Origin: Henriciella sp.
GTDB lineage: Bacteria > Pseudomonadota > Alphaproteobacteria > Caulobacterales > Hyphomonadaceae
Assembly (NCBI GenBank): GCA_013214545.1
Contig: JABSQB010000006.1
Span: forward strand, 1 to 64,000
Direction: 5' to 3'
Length of the DNA: 64,000 nucleotides
The notes below the pieces were generated by a model. That model did no database searches. It worked only from the letters and a program-made list of their open reading frames with translations, and had not been told where the DNA came from. The first letter of the stretch is position 1. The number at the start of each line of letters is the position of its first letter. Of this stretch, positions 18,578 through 28,515 are shown piece by piece. The translations under genes and the position numbers were made by a program.

Positions 18578-18608
18578 GGGAGGCAGGCCACTGCCTCCCT
18601 TTTTCTTT
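18578..18608 (+). terminator. Rho-independent terminator after rpmA
   Basis: A perfect nine-base stem GGGAGGCAG / CTGCCTCCC with loop GCCA (18578-18599) is followed by TTTTTCTTT. It ends the rplU-rpmA transcript before the GNAT genes. Confidence 0.9.
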
Positions 18609-18629
18609 GCCTCCTGATGGAGACCGCAA

Positions 18630-19181
18630 GTGAGTGGATCATTTGAATTTAGGTCTGAGCGCTTTTTGATGCGCCCGCCTCAGTCTAAAGACGCACGGCA
18701 AATCGCCTGCTGCGTGAATGATGCTGACATGGCCCGCAATCTCGCCCGCCTACCGCATCCTTATGCGCCGAGCGATGCAGAAGCCTGGGTGACCTATGCT
18801 AACAAAGCGCGGGCACAAGGTAGCGAATATGCCTTCGTTATAACGCACCAAGAGGCTGGCGTGATCGGTTCTGTCGGGTTCAATCGAACCGTCGGAGACA
18901 CCTGGGAGACTGGTTACTGGGTCGACAAAGCCGTCCAGGGCCGCGGTGTCGCGACCGAGGCGGCGCGGGCTTTACTCGCCTGGGGTGAAGCCCAGTTTGG
19001 CGTCTCAAAGTTCGTTGCGGGCCATTTCCAGGACAATCCGGCTTCTGGTCGTGTGCTGGAAAAGCTTGGCTTTCAGCGCGTAGGTGAGAAGATGATGTTC
19101 AGTCAGGGTCGCGGCGGTAAAGACCGTGCCTGGCGCTATGCGCTGGACGCTTCGGGCGAGGTCGCCTCGGGCTACGCGTAA
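18630..19181 (+). CDS. GNAT N-acetyltransferase (RimJ/RimL type), copy 1
   Basis: 183 residues from a GTG at 18630 with TGGAGA upstream. RimJ-like fold: FRSERFLMRPPQ at the N-terminus, EAGVIGSVGF, then the acetyl-CoA site QGRGVATEAARALLAWGE and the Asn-x-x-Ser-x-x-Val-Leu-Glu-Lys-Leu-Gly-Phe helix (NPASGRVLEKLGF). It probably acetylates a protein N-terminus or a small amine. A paralogue lies 14 bp downstream and the two appear to come from a tandem duplication. Confidence 0.88.
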   Translation: MSGSFEFRSERFLMRPPQSKDARQIACCVNDADMARNLARLPHPYAPSDAEAWVTYANKARAQGSEYAFVITHQEAGVIGSVGFNRTVGDTWETGYWVDKAVQGRGVATEAARALLAWGEAQFGVSKFVAGHFQDNPASGRVLEKLGFQRVGEKMMFSQGRGGKDRAWRYALDASGEVASGYA

Positions 19182-19195
19182 GAAGGACGGAAACG

Positions 19196-19753
19196 ATGGC
19201 GAATCCAATCATCCTGCGCACCGAGCGCTTGGTCCTGCGACCACCTTTGCCGCAAGATGCTCCATATATTGCTGCGCGTATCGGCGTGCGGGATGTCGCT
19301 TGGAATCTAGGCAGAGCCCCATATCCGTACCAGCTTTCGGATGCTGAAGAATGGCTCGAACGCGTGCCGAAGGGCTGGGTCGAAGATACGGCCTATGTTC
19401 TGGTCATTACTGAACCGGAGGCTGGCGTGATTGGCTGTGTCGGCTTGGATCTAAAGCCTATGGACGTTTGGGAGATCGGCTATTGGCTCGGTCAGGACTG
19501 GTGGGGCCATGGCTATATCACCGAAGCGGCGCGCGCGGTAATGGATTGGGCCGAGACCGATATGGGTTTGCAGCAATTTGTTTCCGGACACTTCACCGAC
19601 AATGCTGCTTCAGGCCGCGTGCTAACCAAGCTCGGATTTGAGCCATGCGGCGAAGTTGAACTGTTCGGCCGCGCGCGCGGACGCAAAAGCCCCGCCGTGC
19701 GTTACACCAAAGGGACAGACCCTGTCCTGGCCTTGCGCATCGCGGCACATTAG
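19196..19753 (+). CDS. GNAT N-acetyltransferase (RimJ/RimL type), copy 2
   Basis: 185 residues, with AAGGA before the ATG. Same architecture as its upstream neighbour: LRTERLVLRPPLPQDA, EAGVIGCVGLDLKP, GHGYITEAARAVMDWAE and NAASGRVLTKLGFEPCGE. The shared PYPYQLSDAEEW / PYAPSDAEAW block shows that the two are paralogues. It is followed 15 bp later by obgE, so the pair probably belongs to the obgE-proB unit. The substrate is unknown. Confidence 0.88.
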   Translation: MANPIILRTERLVLRPPLPQDAPYIAARIGVRDVAWNLGRAPYPYQLSDAEEWLERVPKGWVEDTAYVLVITEPEAGVIGCVGLDLKPMDVWEIGYWLGQDWWGHGYITEAARAVMDWAETDMGLQQFVSGHFTDNAASGRVLTKLGFEPCGEVELFGRARGRKSPAVRYTKGTDPVLALRIAAH

Positions 19754-20814
<1,061 letters not shown>

Positions 20815-20815
<1 letters not shown>

Positions 20816-21942
20816 TGACGGAATCGGCTTTAAACTCTCTGCGTGCGGCCAAGCGCATAGTAATAAAGATCGGTTCGGCTTTGGTGGCTGACGGCGGGCG
20901 AACACGTCAAGGCTGGCTCAATTCGCTTGCGACCGATATCGCAGCGTTGCGCGCAAGCGGACAGGAAATCATCCTGGTATCCTCTGGCGCAATTGCACTG
21001 GGGCGCAATCACCTTGGCGACGAGCGGCCGCGAAAACTTGAAGAAAAACAGGCTGCTGCGGCGCTCGGCCAACCTTTGCTGATGGCCGCTGTTTCGGCCG
21101 CATTCGGGGATCACGATGTCCCAGTTGCACAAGCGCTTCTGACTCTGGAAGACACTGAAAACCGTCGACGTTGGCTGAACGCGCGGGCGACTTTGGAGAC
21201 CCTGCTAGGGGCGGGGGCCGTGCCCGTTATTAACGAAAACGATTCCGTCGCCACAGATGAGATCCGGTATGGAGACAATGACCGGCTGGCCGCGCGGGTT
21301 GCCCAGATGATCGGCGCGGACGCTCTGATTTTGCTGTCAGATGTAGACGGGCTCTATTCTGCTGACCCGCGTGTTGATGCAGACGCGGAGCATATTCTGG
21401 TGATCGAAGAGCTGACCGGCGAGCATGATGACATGGCGGGCGATATCAATCAGTCCGCGAATGTGGGTAGCGGCGGAATGGCGACGAAGCTTGCCGCGGC
21501 CCGGATCGCGCAAGCGGCCGGGTGCATGACAGTCATCACGCGCGGCACGGACATGAGTCCAATTGAAGCGCTATTGGCAGGCGGTAAAGCAACTTGGGTA
21601 CTTCCGTCGATGACGCCGGAAAAGGCGCGCGAAACCTGGCTGCGCGGGCACCTGACGCCAGAGGGGACCGTACGTGTTGATGCCGGCGCTGTGAAAGCGC
21701 TTCGATCAGGTGCCAGCCTGCTTCCGGTCGGTGTCACCGGCGTTAAAGGGCAATTTGCGCGCGGCGCCGCCGTCGCCATCAAGGACGAGAACGGGACGCT
21801 GATCGGTAAGGGCGTAACTGCGTACAGTTCTGAAGACGCCGCCCGAATTGCCGGACTCCAAACAGATGCTGTGGAAGCTCAGCTTGGGTATCGCGGGCGA
21901 CCGGCCCTCGTGCATCGCGACGATCTCATCATTGAATCATAA
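20815..21942 (+). CDS. proB: Glutamate 5-kinase
   Basis: 375 residues. The amino acid kinase domain (1-260) has VIKIGSALVADGG, SSGAIALGRNHL and INENDSVATDEIRYGDND, followed by a PUA domain (about 280-365). It catalyses the first step of proline synthesis, phosphorylating glutamate, and is normally feedback-inhibited by proline. It overlaps obgE by one base, a classical alphaproteobacterial obgE-proB pair. proA is not in the window. Confidence 0.97.
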
Positions 21943-21984
21943 AGGGTTCTTGACTTCCACAGCCAAGACCTGCCCTTTGAGCGG

Positions 21985-23436
21985 ATGGATAAAGCGCCTA
22001 AACTTGCGAGCAGAATTGGTCTCGTTCTAGGGCCAGCGATTGCCGCGATCGTGCTACTCATGGGCGCCCCAGAAGGTTTGCCGTTCCCGGCCTGGGCAAC
22101 CGGAGCCTTGTTGGCGTGGATGGCGGTTTGGTGGGCGACAGAGCCCATCCCGATTCCTGTGACGTCGCTGCTGCCATTGATCGTTTTGCCTTTGTTTGAT
22201 GCCGGATCGCCTCGGCAAATCGGCGCAGGTTATGCAGATCATATCGTGCTGCTTTTGCTCGGCGGGTTCATTGTTGCGCTGAGCATTGAGCGCTGGAACC
22301 TGCACAAACGAATTGCGCTCAACGTTGTTTCTGCTGTCGGTGCTTCGCCTTTGTCGCTGGTCGCGGGCTTCATGATTGCGACGGCATTACTGTCCATGTG
22401 GATTTCTAACACTGCGACGACGTTGATGATGGTTCCGATTGCCCTATCAGCAGCAGCGGCGCTGAAAGATGAGAATGGACGCTTCGTCACAGCCTTATTG
22501 CTCGGCGTTTGCTACGCCGCATCGATTGGCGGCGTCGGCACACCAATCGGCACCCCGACGAATTTGATCGCGATTGACTGGCTGCAGAATAATGCGGGTG
22601 CCAGCATTAGTTTCGTCGAATGGATGAGCTTCGGTATTCCCGCGGTCTTGCTGCTGATCCCGGCGGCCTGGTGGAGCGTGACGCGCGGTCTGGGCAAAAT
22701 CGAAAGTGGTGAAGGCGCGATCCAAGAAGTGCGGTCCCAGAAGCAGGCACTCGGAAAGATGACGGTACCGGAACAGCGGGTTGCCATCATTTTTGCCGTT
22801 GTTGCTGTGCTGTGGGTTAGCCGTAGATGGACCGTTCAGGGCTTCGAAGCCTTAGGCTGGGACACGCTCAGCCAATATAGCGGCGCGCAGGTTGATATGA
22901 TGATTGCGATGATCGGCGCGGTTCTGGTGTTTCTCGTTCCGGCGGGTGGCGGCCAGTCGCGCGCATTGCTGAACTGGAGCGAAGCGACAAAGCTTCCCTG
23001 GGGTGTGCTGCTTCTCTTTGGAGGCGGCATCGCTCTCGGCCGCGCTGTACGCGATACCGGACTGTCGGCTTGGATCGGTGAGAATCTTGAGCCATTGTCC
23101 GTTTTACCACCTATCGTGTTCATCGCTGTGGTCGTTGCGCTGGTGATTTTCTTGACCGAGCTGACCAGCAATGTCGCGACGATGACAACTCTGGCGCCGA
23201 TTCTGGGAGCTCTATCTGTCGCGATTGGCGCAGCGCCCGCAAGCCTGCTTGCGCCCGCAGCTGTTGCAGCCAGCTGCGCGTTCATGTTGCCGGTCGCCAC
23301 CGCTCCGAATGCAATCATTTACGCCACCGATGAAATCCCGATCGGGCGCATGATCGCTCGCGGTTTGCGCATCAATCTGATTGGGATCGTGGTGATTACC
23401 GGCATTGGGTTCTGGCTTGCACCAATGGTGCTTTAG
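21985..23436 (+). CDS. DASS/SLC13-type sodium:dicarboxylate (anion) symporter
   Basis: 483 residues, about eleven membrane helices. Two Ser-Asn-Thr-type signatures mark the substrate and sodium sites: SNTATTLMMVPIALS in the first repeat and TSNVATMTTLAPILGAL in the second. It also has GGVGTPIGTPTNLI and MLPVATAPNAIIYATDEI. This is the VcINDY/CitT-like family that imports C4-dicarboxylates, citrate or sulfate with Na+. It lies 43 bp after proB and converges on the PTS genes, with three bases between stops. Confidence 0.9.
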   Translation: MDKAPKLASRIGLVLGPAIAAIVLLMGAPEGLPFPAWATGALLAWMAVWWATEPIPIPVTSLLPLIVLPLFDAGSPRQIGAGYADHIVLLLLGGFIVALSIERWNLHKRIALNVVSAVGASPLSLVAGFMIATALLSMWISNTATTLMMVPIALSAAAALKDENGRFVTALLLGVCYAASIGGVGTPIGTPTNLIAIDWLQNNAGASISFVEWMSFGIPAVLLLIPAAWWSVTRGLGKIESGEGAIQEVRSQKQALGKMTVPEQRVAIIFAVVAVLWVSRRWTVQGFEALGWDTLSQYSGAQVDMMIAMIGAVLVFLVPAGGGQSRALLNWSEATKLPWGVLLLFGGGIALGRAVRDTGLSAWIGENLEPLSVLPPIVFIAVVVALVIFLTELTSNVATMTTLAPILGALSVAIGAAPASLLAPAAVAASCAFMLPVATAPNAIIYATDEIPIGRMIARGLRINLIGIVVITGIGFWLAPMVL

Positions 23437-23439
23437 CGC

Positions 23440-23739
23440 CTATTTGCAGGTGCAGGCTGCGTCTTCGGCAAGTTCGCCAAATCCATCCTTGAACAAAGCC
23501 TCAACCTGATTGAGGGATTTAGCCGCGTCTTTTCCTTCGGCGCTGATCTCAACCGAACTGCCAATTGCTGCGCCGAGACAGAGCAGATCCATAATCGATC
23601 GCGCATCGGCGTTTTCGCCTTCAAAGCTGACGGTGACGATGGTTGGCAGTTTCAGTGCGAGCTCGGCCAGTTTCGCAGAGGCTCGCGCGTGAAGGCCCTT
23701 TCGATTGATAATCTCGACGGTTCGGGTTTGTGCGGTCAT
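23440..23739 (-). CDS. HPr phosphocarrier (regulatory PTS)
   Basis: 99 residues. The active-site His lies in NRKGLHARASAKLAEL. The regulatory Ser region RSIMDLLCLGAAIGS fits an HPr-kinase target. The C-terminus has extra Cys residues (ACTCK). Together with the adjacent EIIA it forms the incomplete regulatory PTS of Alphaproteobacteria, which signals nitrogen, carbon or ppGpp status rather than importing sugar. Its ATG overlaps the EIIA stop (ATGA). hprK and ptsP are not in the window. Confidence 0.93.
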   Translation of the reverse strand: MTAQTRTVEIINRKGLHARASAKLAELALKLPTIVTVSFEGENADARSIMDLLCLGAAIGSSVEISAEGKDAAKSLNQVEALFKDGFGELAEDAACTCK

Positions 23740-24140
23740 TTTGTACGACTCATAATTTGCGATCCGATGCGGATATATCTCTTGCCCGCGTCGCTGGCGG
23801 CTTGAACCGCCTCATCGAGGGTCAAATCATTGCGAATTTGGGCCAAGTGTATCAGCATGGGCAGGTTGACCCCGCCAATCACGTCGACTTTGCCATCGGC
23901 TAAATTGGATAGCGCCAAATTGGACGGTGTGCCGCCAAACATATCCGTCAGGATGATGACGCCCTTGCCTTTATTGCAGGCTTTCACGGTGTCCCGGATC
24001 TCGTCGCGGCGTTGATCGATATCGTCTTCAACTTCTATAGAGAGCGCTTCAAAAGCATCTTGCGGACCGACGACATGCTCCGCAGCGCGCACCAGTTCCT
24101 GCGCAAGTCTTCCGTGACTGACAACAACGATTCCGATCAT
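23736..24140 (-). CDS. PTS EIIA component, mannose type
   Basis: 134 residues from the ATG at 24140; the frame stays open to 24200 but family alignment begins at MIGIVVVSHG. The phosphorylated His is in VVVSHGRLAQELVRAA, and VIILTDMFGGTPSNLA is the conserved EIIA-Man substrate loop. It accepts phosphate from HPr. No EIIB, EIIC or EIID lies nearby, so a regulatory role is likely. Confidence 0.93.
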   Translation of the reverse strand: MIGIVVVSHGRLAQELVRAAEHVVGPQDAFEALSIEVEDDIDQRRDEIRDTVKACNKGKGVIILTDMFGGTPSNLALSNLADGKVDVIGGVNLPMLIHLAQIRNDLTLDEAVQAASDAGKRYIRIGSQIMSRTK

Positions 24141-24257
24141 GGGACCGTTCCATTTGCTCACACTACGCTTTGAAGCTGACACTACAAAGGTTAACGTCAA
24201 GTCAGTTTTTCAGTAATTACCGAGCAACCCGGACGATTGTGCTCGCGAAGCAACGCC

Positions 24258-24704
24258 CTATTTTGCGCCTACAGAGGCGAAAAAATCTTGATAAAGTTGA
24301 TCGGCCTCGTCCTTCATCAGACCCATTTGGACCTGAATTCCTGCTGCTGTTAATCGGGCGGCGCCACCTGCGCCCTGCGGGTGCGGATCTTGTGTTGCGA
24401 TCACGACCTTTGCAATTCCGGCATCGATCAAACGTTGAGAACAGGACGCTTCATCGGTTGTCCGTTCGCGGCAGGGTTCGAGCGTGACATAGGCTGTACC
24501 GCCGGCCGCGGCGCCGACAGGAACCCTCGCAAGCGCCAATTGTTCAGCATGTGGTCGACCGCCATCGCCGGTGGCAGCTTCGCTCAACAGCCGTGCATCA
24601 CGATCAAGGATCACGCAGCCAACACTGGGGTTCTTACCTGTGCGGTCCTGCTGCATCCGGGCCAAATCCAGCGCGCGGCGCATATGTTTGCGATGCGCGC
24701 TCAT
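24258..24704 (-). CDS. Stand-alone RibD-like deaminase domain protein
   Basis: 148 residues. Zinc-dependent cytidine-deaminase fold with His-Ala-Glu (RPHAEQLALAR) and Pro-Cys...Cys (LEPCRERTTDEASC). RibD-type sequences GKNPSVGCVILD and GGTAYVTLEPC place it with the N-terminal deaminase half of RibD. The C-terminal reductase half is missing, so this is not a full RibD. It might deaminate the pyrimidine riboflavin precursor or another nucleotide. It overlaps purU by ATGA. Confidence 0.8.
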   Translation of the reverse strand: MSAHRKHMRRALDLARMQQDRTGKNPSVGCVILDRDARLLSEAATGDGGRPHAEQLALARVPVGAAAGGTAYVTLEPCRERTTDEASCSQRLIDAGIAKVVIATQDPHPQGAGGAARLTAAGIQVQMGLMKDEADQLYQDFFASVGAK

Positions 24705-25555
24705 TCGAACACCACTGTGCGCTTTCCGTTTAGAAACACCCGGCCTTCGGCGTGTGCGGTAACCGCGCGCGCCAAGACGCGGGCTTCAATATCCTTGCCA
24801 AGCTCGGCCATGCGCTCTGGTGACAGGCGATGGTCCACGGGCGCGACGTCCTGCGCAATGATCGGCCCTTCATCGAGATCTGCGGTCACATAATGCGCCG
24901 TCGCCCCCATCAGCTTCACTCCGCGCTCATGCGCTTGGTGATAGGGGCGAGCACCCTTGAAACTGGGTAAGGCGGAGTGGTGAATATTGATACAGCGGCC
25001 CTCCAGGTCACGGCTGAGGTCATTTGACAATATTTGCATGTAACGCGCCAGAACAACCATGTCGGCGTCAGAACTTTCGATCAAGTCGCGCAATAACTGT
25101 TCAGCCTCTTTCTTCGTGTTCTTGGTAACGGGAATGTGGTGGAACGGAAGACCGTGCCGGTCCGCATGCCATTTCGTATCGGGGTGATTGGAGACAATCG
25201 CGACAATATTTGCGCCCAGCCGGCCTCGGCGATGGCGATAGAGAAGATCGTTCAGGCAATGATCGCCCTTAGACGCCATGATCAGGGCATTCGGCCGGTC
25301 CTGCTCAGAGCGCAACGACCAATCCATTTCGCGCCGTTCGGCGAGGGTTTTGAACCCATCCCGGAAAGCATCTTGATTAAAACCTTGCTCGGCTTCGAAC
25401 TTCGCCCAGATGAAAAACCGATCTGTCAGCGGATCACCAAAATCGTGGTTTTCGGTGATGCTCACGCGGTGGCTGGCAAGATGACCCATGACATCGGCCA
25501 GGATGCCAATGCCATCTGGCGACGCGGCGCGCAGGATGAAGCGACTCTTGTTCAT
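24701..25555 (-). CDS. purU: Formyltetrahydrofolate deformylase
   Basis: 284 residues. An N-terminal ACT domain (1-80; [19 protein letters not shown]) precedes a formyltransferase-like hydrolase domain with [20 protein letters not shown] and a catalytic Asp in [13 protein letters not shown]. It hydrolyses 10-formyl-THF to formate and THF. It overlaps both gpmA upstream and the deaminase downstream by four bases (ATGA), so the three are one operon. Confidence 0.95.
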   Translation of the reverse strand: MNKSRFILRAASPDGIGILADVMGHLASHRVSITENHDFGDPLTDRFFIWAKFEAEQGFNQDAFRDGFKTLAERREMDWSLRSEQDRPNALIMASKGDHCLNDLLYRHRRGRLGANIVAIVSNHPDTKWHADRHGLPFHHIPVTKNTKKEAEQLLRDLIESSDADMVVLARYMQILSNDLSRDLEGRCINIHHSALPSFKGARPYHQAHERGVKLMGATAHYVTADLDEGPIIAQDVAPVDHRLSPERMAELGKDIEARVLARAVTAHAEGRVFLNGKRTVVFE

Positions 25556-26265
25556 GACAGGTCGGGCAGGTCCTTCGCCCGATCGATGTCGAGATAGTCG
25601 GCCGCTACGGGAGTCAGAGTCGTGTCCAGATCGATCACCAGCGGGTTGCCAGTCGGGATCTCGACGCCTGTGATTGTATCATCGGCGACGCGGAACAGGT
25701 GTTTGACCAGCGCGCGAAGTGAGTTCCCATGCGCTGAAATGATTGTATCCTGCCCCCCATCGAGAACCGGACGGACTGTGCTCTCCCAATACGGCAGCAC
25801 GCGTTCGAGGGTTAGCTTCAAACTCTCTGCCTGCGGGACCGGCACACCGTCATAACGCGGATCATGGGCAAGATTGTATGGGCTGTCCTCCGCCAGAGGC
25901 GGTGGCGGGATGTCGTAAGAACGGCGCCAGATATGGACCTGGTCTTTGCCATGCTTTTCCGCCGTTTCGGCTTTATCGAGCCCGGTCAGAGCGCCATAGT
26001 GGCGTTCATTTAGCCGCCAATGCTTCTCCACCGGGATCCAGGCGCGATCCATGGCAGCGAGGCTAAGCCAAAGTGTGCGGATGGCACGGGTCTGAAAGCT
26101 CGTAAACGCAAAGGTCGGCGCCAGCCCTTTTTGCTTAAGCAGTAAGCCGCCTTTGCTCGCTTCGGCCTCACCCTTTTCGGTGAGATCGGCATCCCACCAG
26201 CCAGTAAACCGGTTTTCGAGATTCCACTGGCTCTGACCGTGACGCGTGAGAATGAGCTTGGGCAT
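25552..26265 (-). CDS. gpmA: 2,3-bisphosphoglycerate-dependent phosphoglycerate mutase
   Basis: 237 residues. The phospho-His is in [20 protein letters not shown]. The second His in [15 protein letters not shown] and [15 protein letters not shown] are diagnostic of dPGM. It interconverts 3- and 2-phosphoglycerate in glycolysis. It is first gene of the gpmA-purU-deaminase unit. Confidence 0.96.
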   Translation of the reverse strand: MPKLILTRHGQSQWNLENRFTGWWDADLTEKGEAEASKGGLLLKQKGLAPTFAFTSFQTRAIRTLWLSLAAMDRAWIPVEKHWRLNERHYGALTGLDKAETAEKHGKDQVHIWRRSYDIPPPPLAEDSPYNLAHDPRYDGVPVPQAESLKLTLERVLPYWESTVRPVLDGGQDTIISAHGNSLRALVKHLFRVADDTITGVEIPTGNPLVIDLDTTLTPVAADYLDIDRAKDLPDLS

Positions 26266-26404
26266 AAGGCTTGATCCATTAAATATGAGTCTAATCGCGA
26301 TTGAAGCGGCGTTCAGGCTCGCGTTTCGCTGGCGGCGTTGCTATCAGAGCAGAGACGGGATTGCTACCCGCCAGCACCGTAGAAATTGCCTCAGGAGCAA
26401 TGGG

Positions 26405-26989
26405 TTGAGAGACACACTGTTTTATCCGCTGATCGCGCTGCTCATTGCGGTGATGGTGATTGGCGCCATGTATGAGGGCTGGACGCAGCCTAAATGTGGC
26501 CCGTTTGGGGGCGCCGAGGGCCCGGCGGACTATAGTCTAATCATCCTGAATGGCGGCGACCTCTGTCGGATGGAAGGCGCGCAGGGCTATGAACTCGATC
26601 TCGACGAAGACGTCCTGACCATCCGCGCCGAAGAACGGGCAATTGTCTCTGGCGTGCACGATAATGCGCATTTTCGCCTCGGCCCCGACCTGAAGACCGC
26701 TTATTTCGGGCAGAAACTGCGCATTTCGCTGACAGTGAAACCAACCGATAGCGGAGGCGCGCAGGCGTTCGAGTTTAACTACTCTTCCGGCTATGTCGGC
26801 GATACGGGCTGGACGCGGTTCGATCTGAAACCGGATTGGGACACCTACACGGCTGAAGTGAATATCCCTCAGAAGATCCTCGAGGCCCCTGGCGGGTTCG
26901 ATTATATCTCTGTTCGACCGGTCGTTCCGGACAAGACGCGCGCCATTGAGCTTCGCGAAATCCGGTTCCGTCGTCTCGGCGCTTGGTGA
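26405..26989 (+). CDS. Unknown single-helix anchored periplasmic protein
   Basis: 194 residues from a TTG at 26405, chosen because AGGAGCA lies six bases upstream; the open frame extends back to 26246 but no ribosome-binding site supports those starts. One N-terminal membrane helix (FYPLIALLIAVMVIGAMY) precedes a probably periplasmic beta-rich domain (about 35-194) with alternating aromatic and charged residues such as FNYSSGYVGDTGWTRFDLKP. The pattern recalls a carbohydrate-binding jelly roll, but no family was recognised. It converges on the gtrA-like gene 36 bp away and may belong to the same envelope function. Confidence 0.6.
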   Translation: MRDTLFYPLIALLIAVMVIGAMYEGWTQPKCGPFGGAEGPADYSLIILNGGDLCRMEGAQGYELDLDEDVLTIRAEERAIVSGVHDNAHFRLGPDLKTAYFGQKLRISLTVKPTDSGGAQAFEFNYSSGYVGDTGWTRFDLKPDWDTYTAEVNIPQKILEAPGGFDYISVRPVVPDKTRAIELREIRFRRLGAW

Positions 26990-27025
26990 TCTGGCGCTGC
27001 TAAGAGGCAGATCGGAGCGACTTGC

Positions 27026-27436
27026 TTACGTCTGATCAGATCGGTCCGGGCGCTCAAACGCCACCCGGCGAGAGACGAAGAATACGAAAAGTGGTACCAG
27101 GACAATCGTGATGCCGAACGCGATCCAATAATGCCAGGATAGAATTTCGGTCGCGATCACGAAAAACAGCCAAGTGAGAAAAGCGCCGACCACCGCTGTG
27201 AGCACAAACCCTGGCAAAGCGCGGCGATGCGGCTCCGTGGATCGGAAAGTGAAGTAGTAGTGCCCGAAATACGAGACGTTCAACGCGCCCAGAAAGGCGA
27301 AAATCGTCGCAATGGAGGGTCTAAGGCCAGCCGTTTCAACTAGAATCCAAAGAATCGCCGCGTGTACAATTGTTGCCAGAACGCCAATCACGCCAAACCG
27401 AAACAGACGGATCAAAGTCGGCAGATGCTTATTCAT
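27026..27436 (-). CDS. GtrA-like polyprenyl-phosphosugar flippase
   Basis: 136 residues from the ATG at 27436, inside the end of the upstream GT2 gene (8-bp overlap). Four membrane helices with LFRFGVIGVLATIVHAAIL at the start and LNVSYFGHYYFTFRS, both typical of GtrA (PF04138-type). It is thought to flip undecaprenyl-phosphate sugar. It is paired with a GtrB-like enzyme and a polytopic protein: a three-gene glycosylation cassette. Confidence 0.88.
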   Translation of the reverse strand: MNKHLPTLIRLFRFGVIGVLATIVHAAILWILVETAGLRPSIATIFAFLGALNVSYFGHYYFTFRSTEPHRRALPGFVLTAVVGAFLTWLFFVIATEILSWHYWIAFGITIVLVPLFVFFVSRRVAFERPDRSDQT

Positions 27437-28385
27437 CAGGTTCAGCGTCAAACCCGCTCTTCTCTTCAATGATAAATAGCGGGCGCTGTTTAGTTTCGGC
27501 AAAGATCCGGGCAATATACTCCCCGAGCACGCCAATGCTCAGTAATTGCAAGCCGCCGAGGAAGAAAATCGCCACGACCAATGTGGCATAGCCCGGCACA
27601 TCGCGTCCATAAACGAGGGTTTCGACAATCACCCATAGCGCGTAGGCGACCGCCAGCGCGGCGATACAGATGCCGATGACCGACCACATTCGCAGCGGCG
27701 CTGCGCTGAACGAGACAACCCCATTCCAAGCATAACCGAAAAGCTGAGAGATCGACCATTTGCTCTTTCCGGCGCGCCGCTCTTCGACATCGTAGAGCAC
27801 CGCTTGTTGCGAGAAGCCAACCCAGGCATACAAGCCCTTCATGAAACGCTTTTGCTCTGGCAGAGCGTTCAGCGCCTCGACCACGCGCCGCGACATCAGA
27901 CGGAAATCCCCTGCGTCTGCTGGGATGCGAACATCCGATGTCCCCGAGAACATATGGTAGAAGGCTGAGGACAGCGCGCTACGGAGGCGTCCTTCGGTTT
28001 TGCGCGAGCGGCGCAGACCGTAGACCACATCTATGCCGCCAGCCTGGATTTCGAGCATTTCTTTCAGCGTCTGAGGCGGGTGTTGAAGGTCGCCATCCAT
28101 CAACAGGACGGTCGAGCCTCTTGCCGCCTGCAGCCCTGCGGAGACTGCAGCTTCCTTGCCGAAATTTCGCGAGAGTTTCAGGATGCGAACGCGAGACTCG
28201 CTTGTCCTTTGTTCAAGCAGTGCGATGTGTGTTTCATCGCTGCTGCCATCATCGACACAGATCACTTCCCAGCTCTGCGAAACTGAATTCAGAACAGGCA
28301 AGAGCCGTTCAAATAGCGGCGCTATGTTTTCGACTTCATTGTAGAATGGAATGACGACGGAGAGGTGTGAGGAAGGATTGCTCAA
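27429..28385 (-). CDS. GtrB-like family 2 glycosyltransferase
   Basis: 318 residues from a TTG at 28385 with GAGGG about five bases upstream. LSVVIPFYNEVENIAPLF, VDDGSSDET, LLMDGDLQHPPQTL (Asp-x-Asp) and GDFRLMSRRV, then two C-terminal membrane helices and SIGVLGEYIARIFAETKQRP. It probably transfers a sugar from a nucleotide donor to undecaprenyl phosphate for the GtrA-like partner. It is similar in layout to the GT2 at 9612, so the window holds two such enzymes. Confidence 0.9.
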   Translation of the reverse strand: MSNPSSHLSVVIPFYNEVENIAPLFERLLPVLNSVSQSWEVICVDDGSSDETHIALLEQRTSESRVRILKLSRNFGKEAAVSAGLQAARGSTVLLMDGDLQHPPQTLKEMLEIQAGGIDVVYGLRRSRKTEGRLRSALSSAFYHMFSGTSDVRIPADAGDFRLMSRRVVEALNALPEQKRFMKGLYAWVGFSQQAVLYDVEERRAGKSKWSISQLFGYAWNGVVSFSAAPLRMWSVIGICIAALAVAYALWVIVETLVYGRDVPGYATLVVAIFFLGGLQLLSIGVLGEYIARIFAETKQRPLFIIEEKSGFDAEPDE

Positions 28386-28515
28386 GCGGCCCTCGGACAG
28401 TTATTCCACGCGTCTGGCGGCCCGCAAAAAGTCTCGGCCCGGTCGCGTTAGTGCTTAAAGGATCGGGGATTGAGGGTCAATTAACGGTGCCTGGCCGCAC
28501 CCAACGGCGTCTGTG

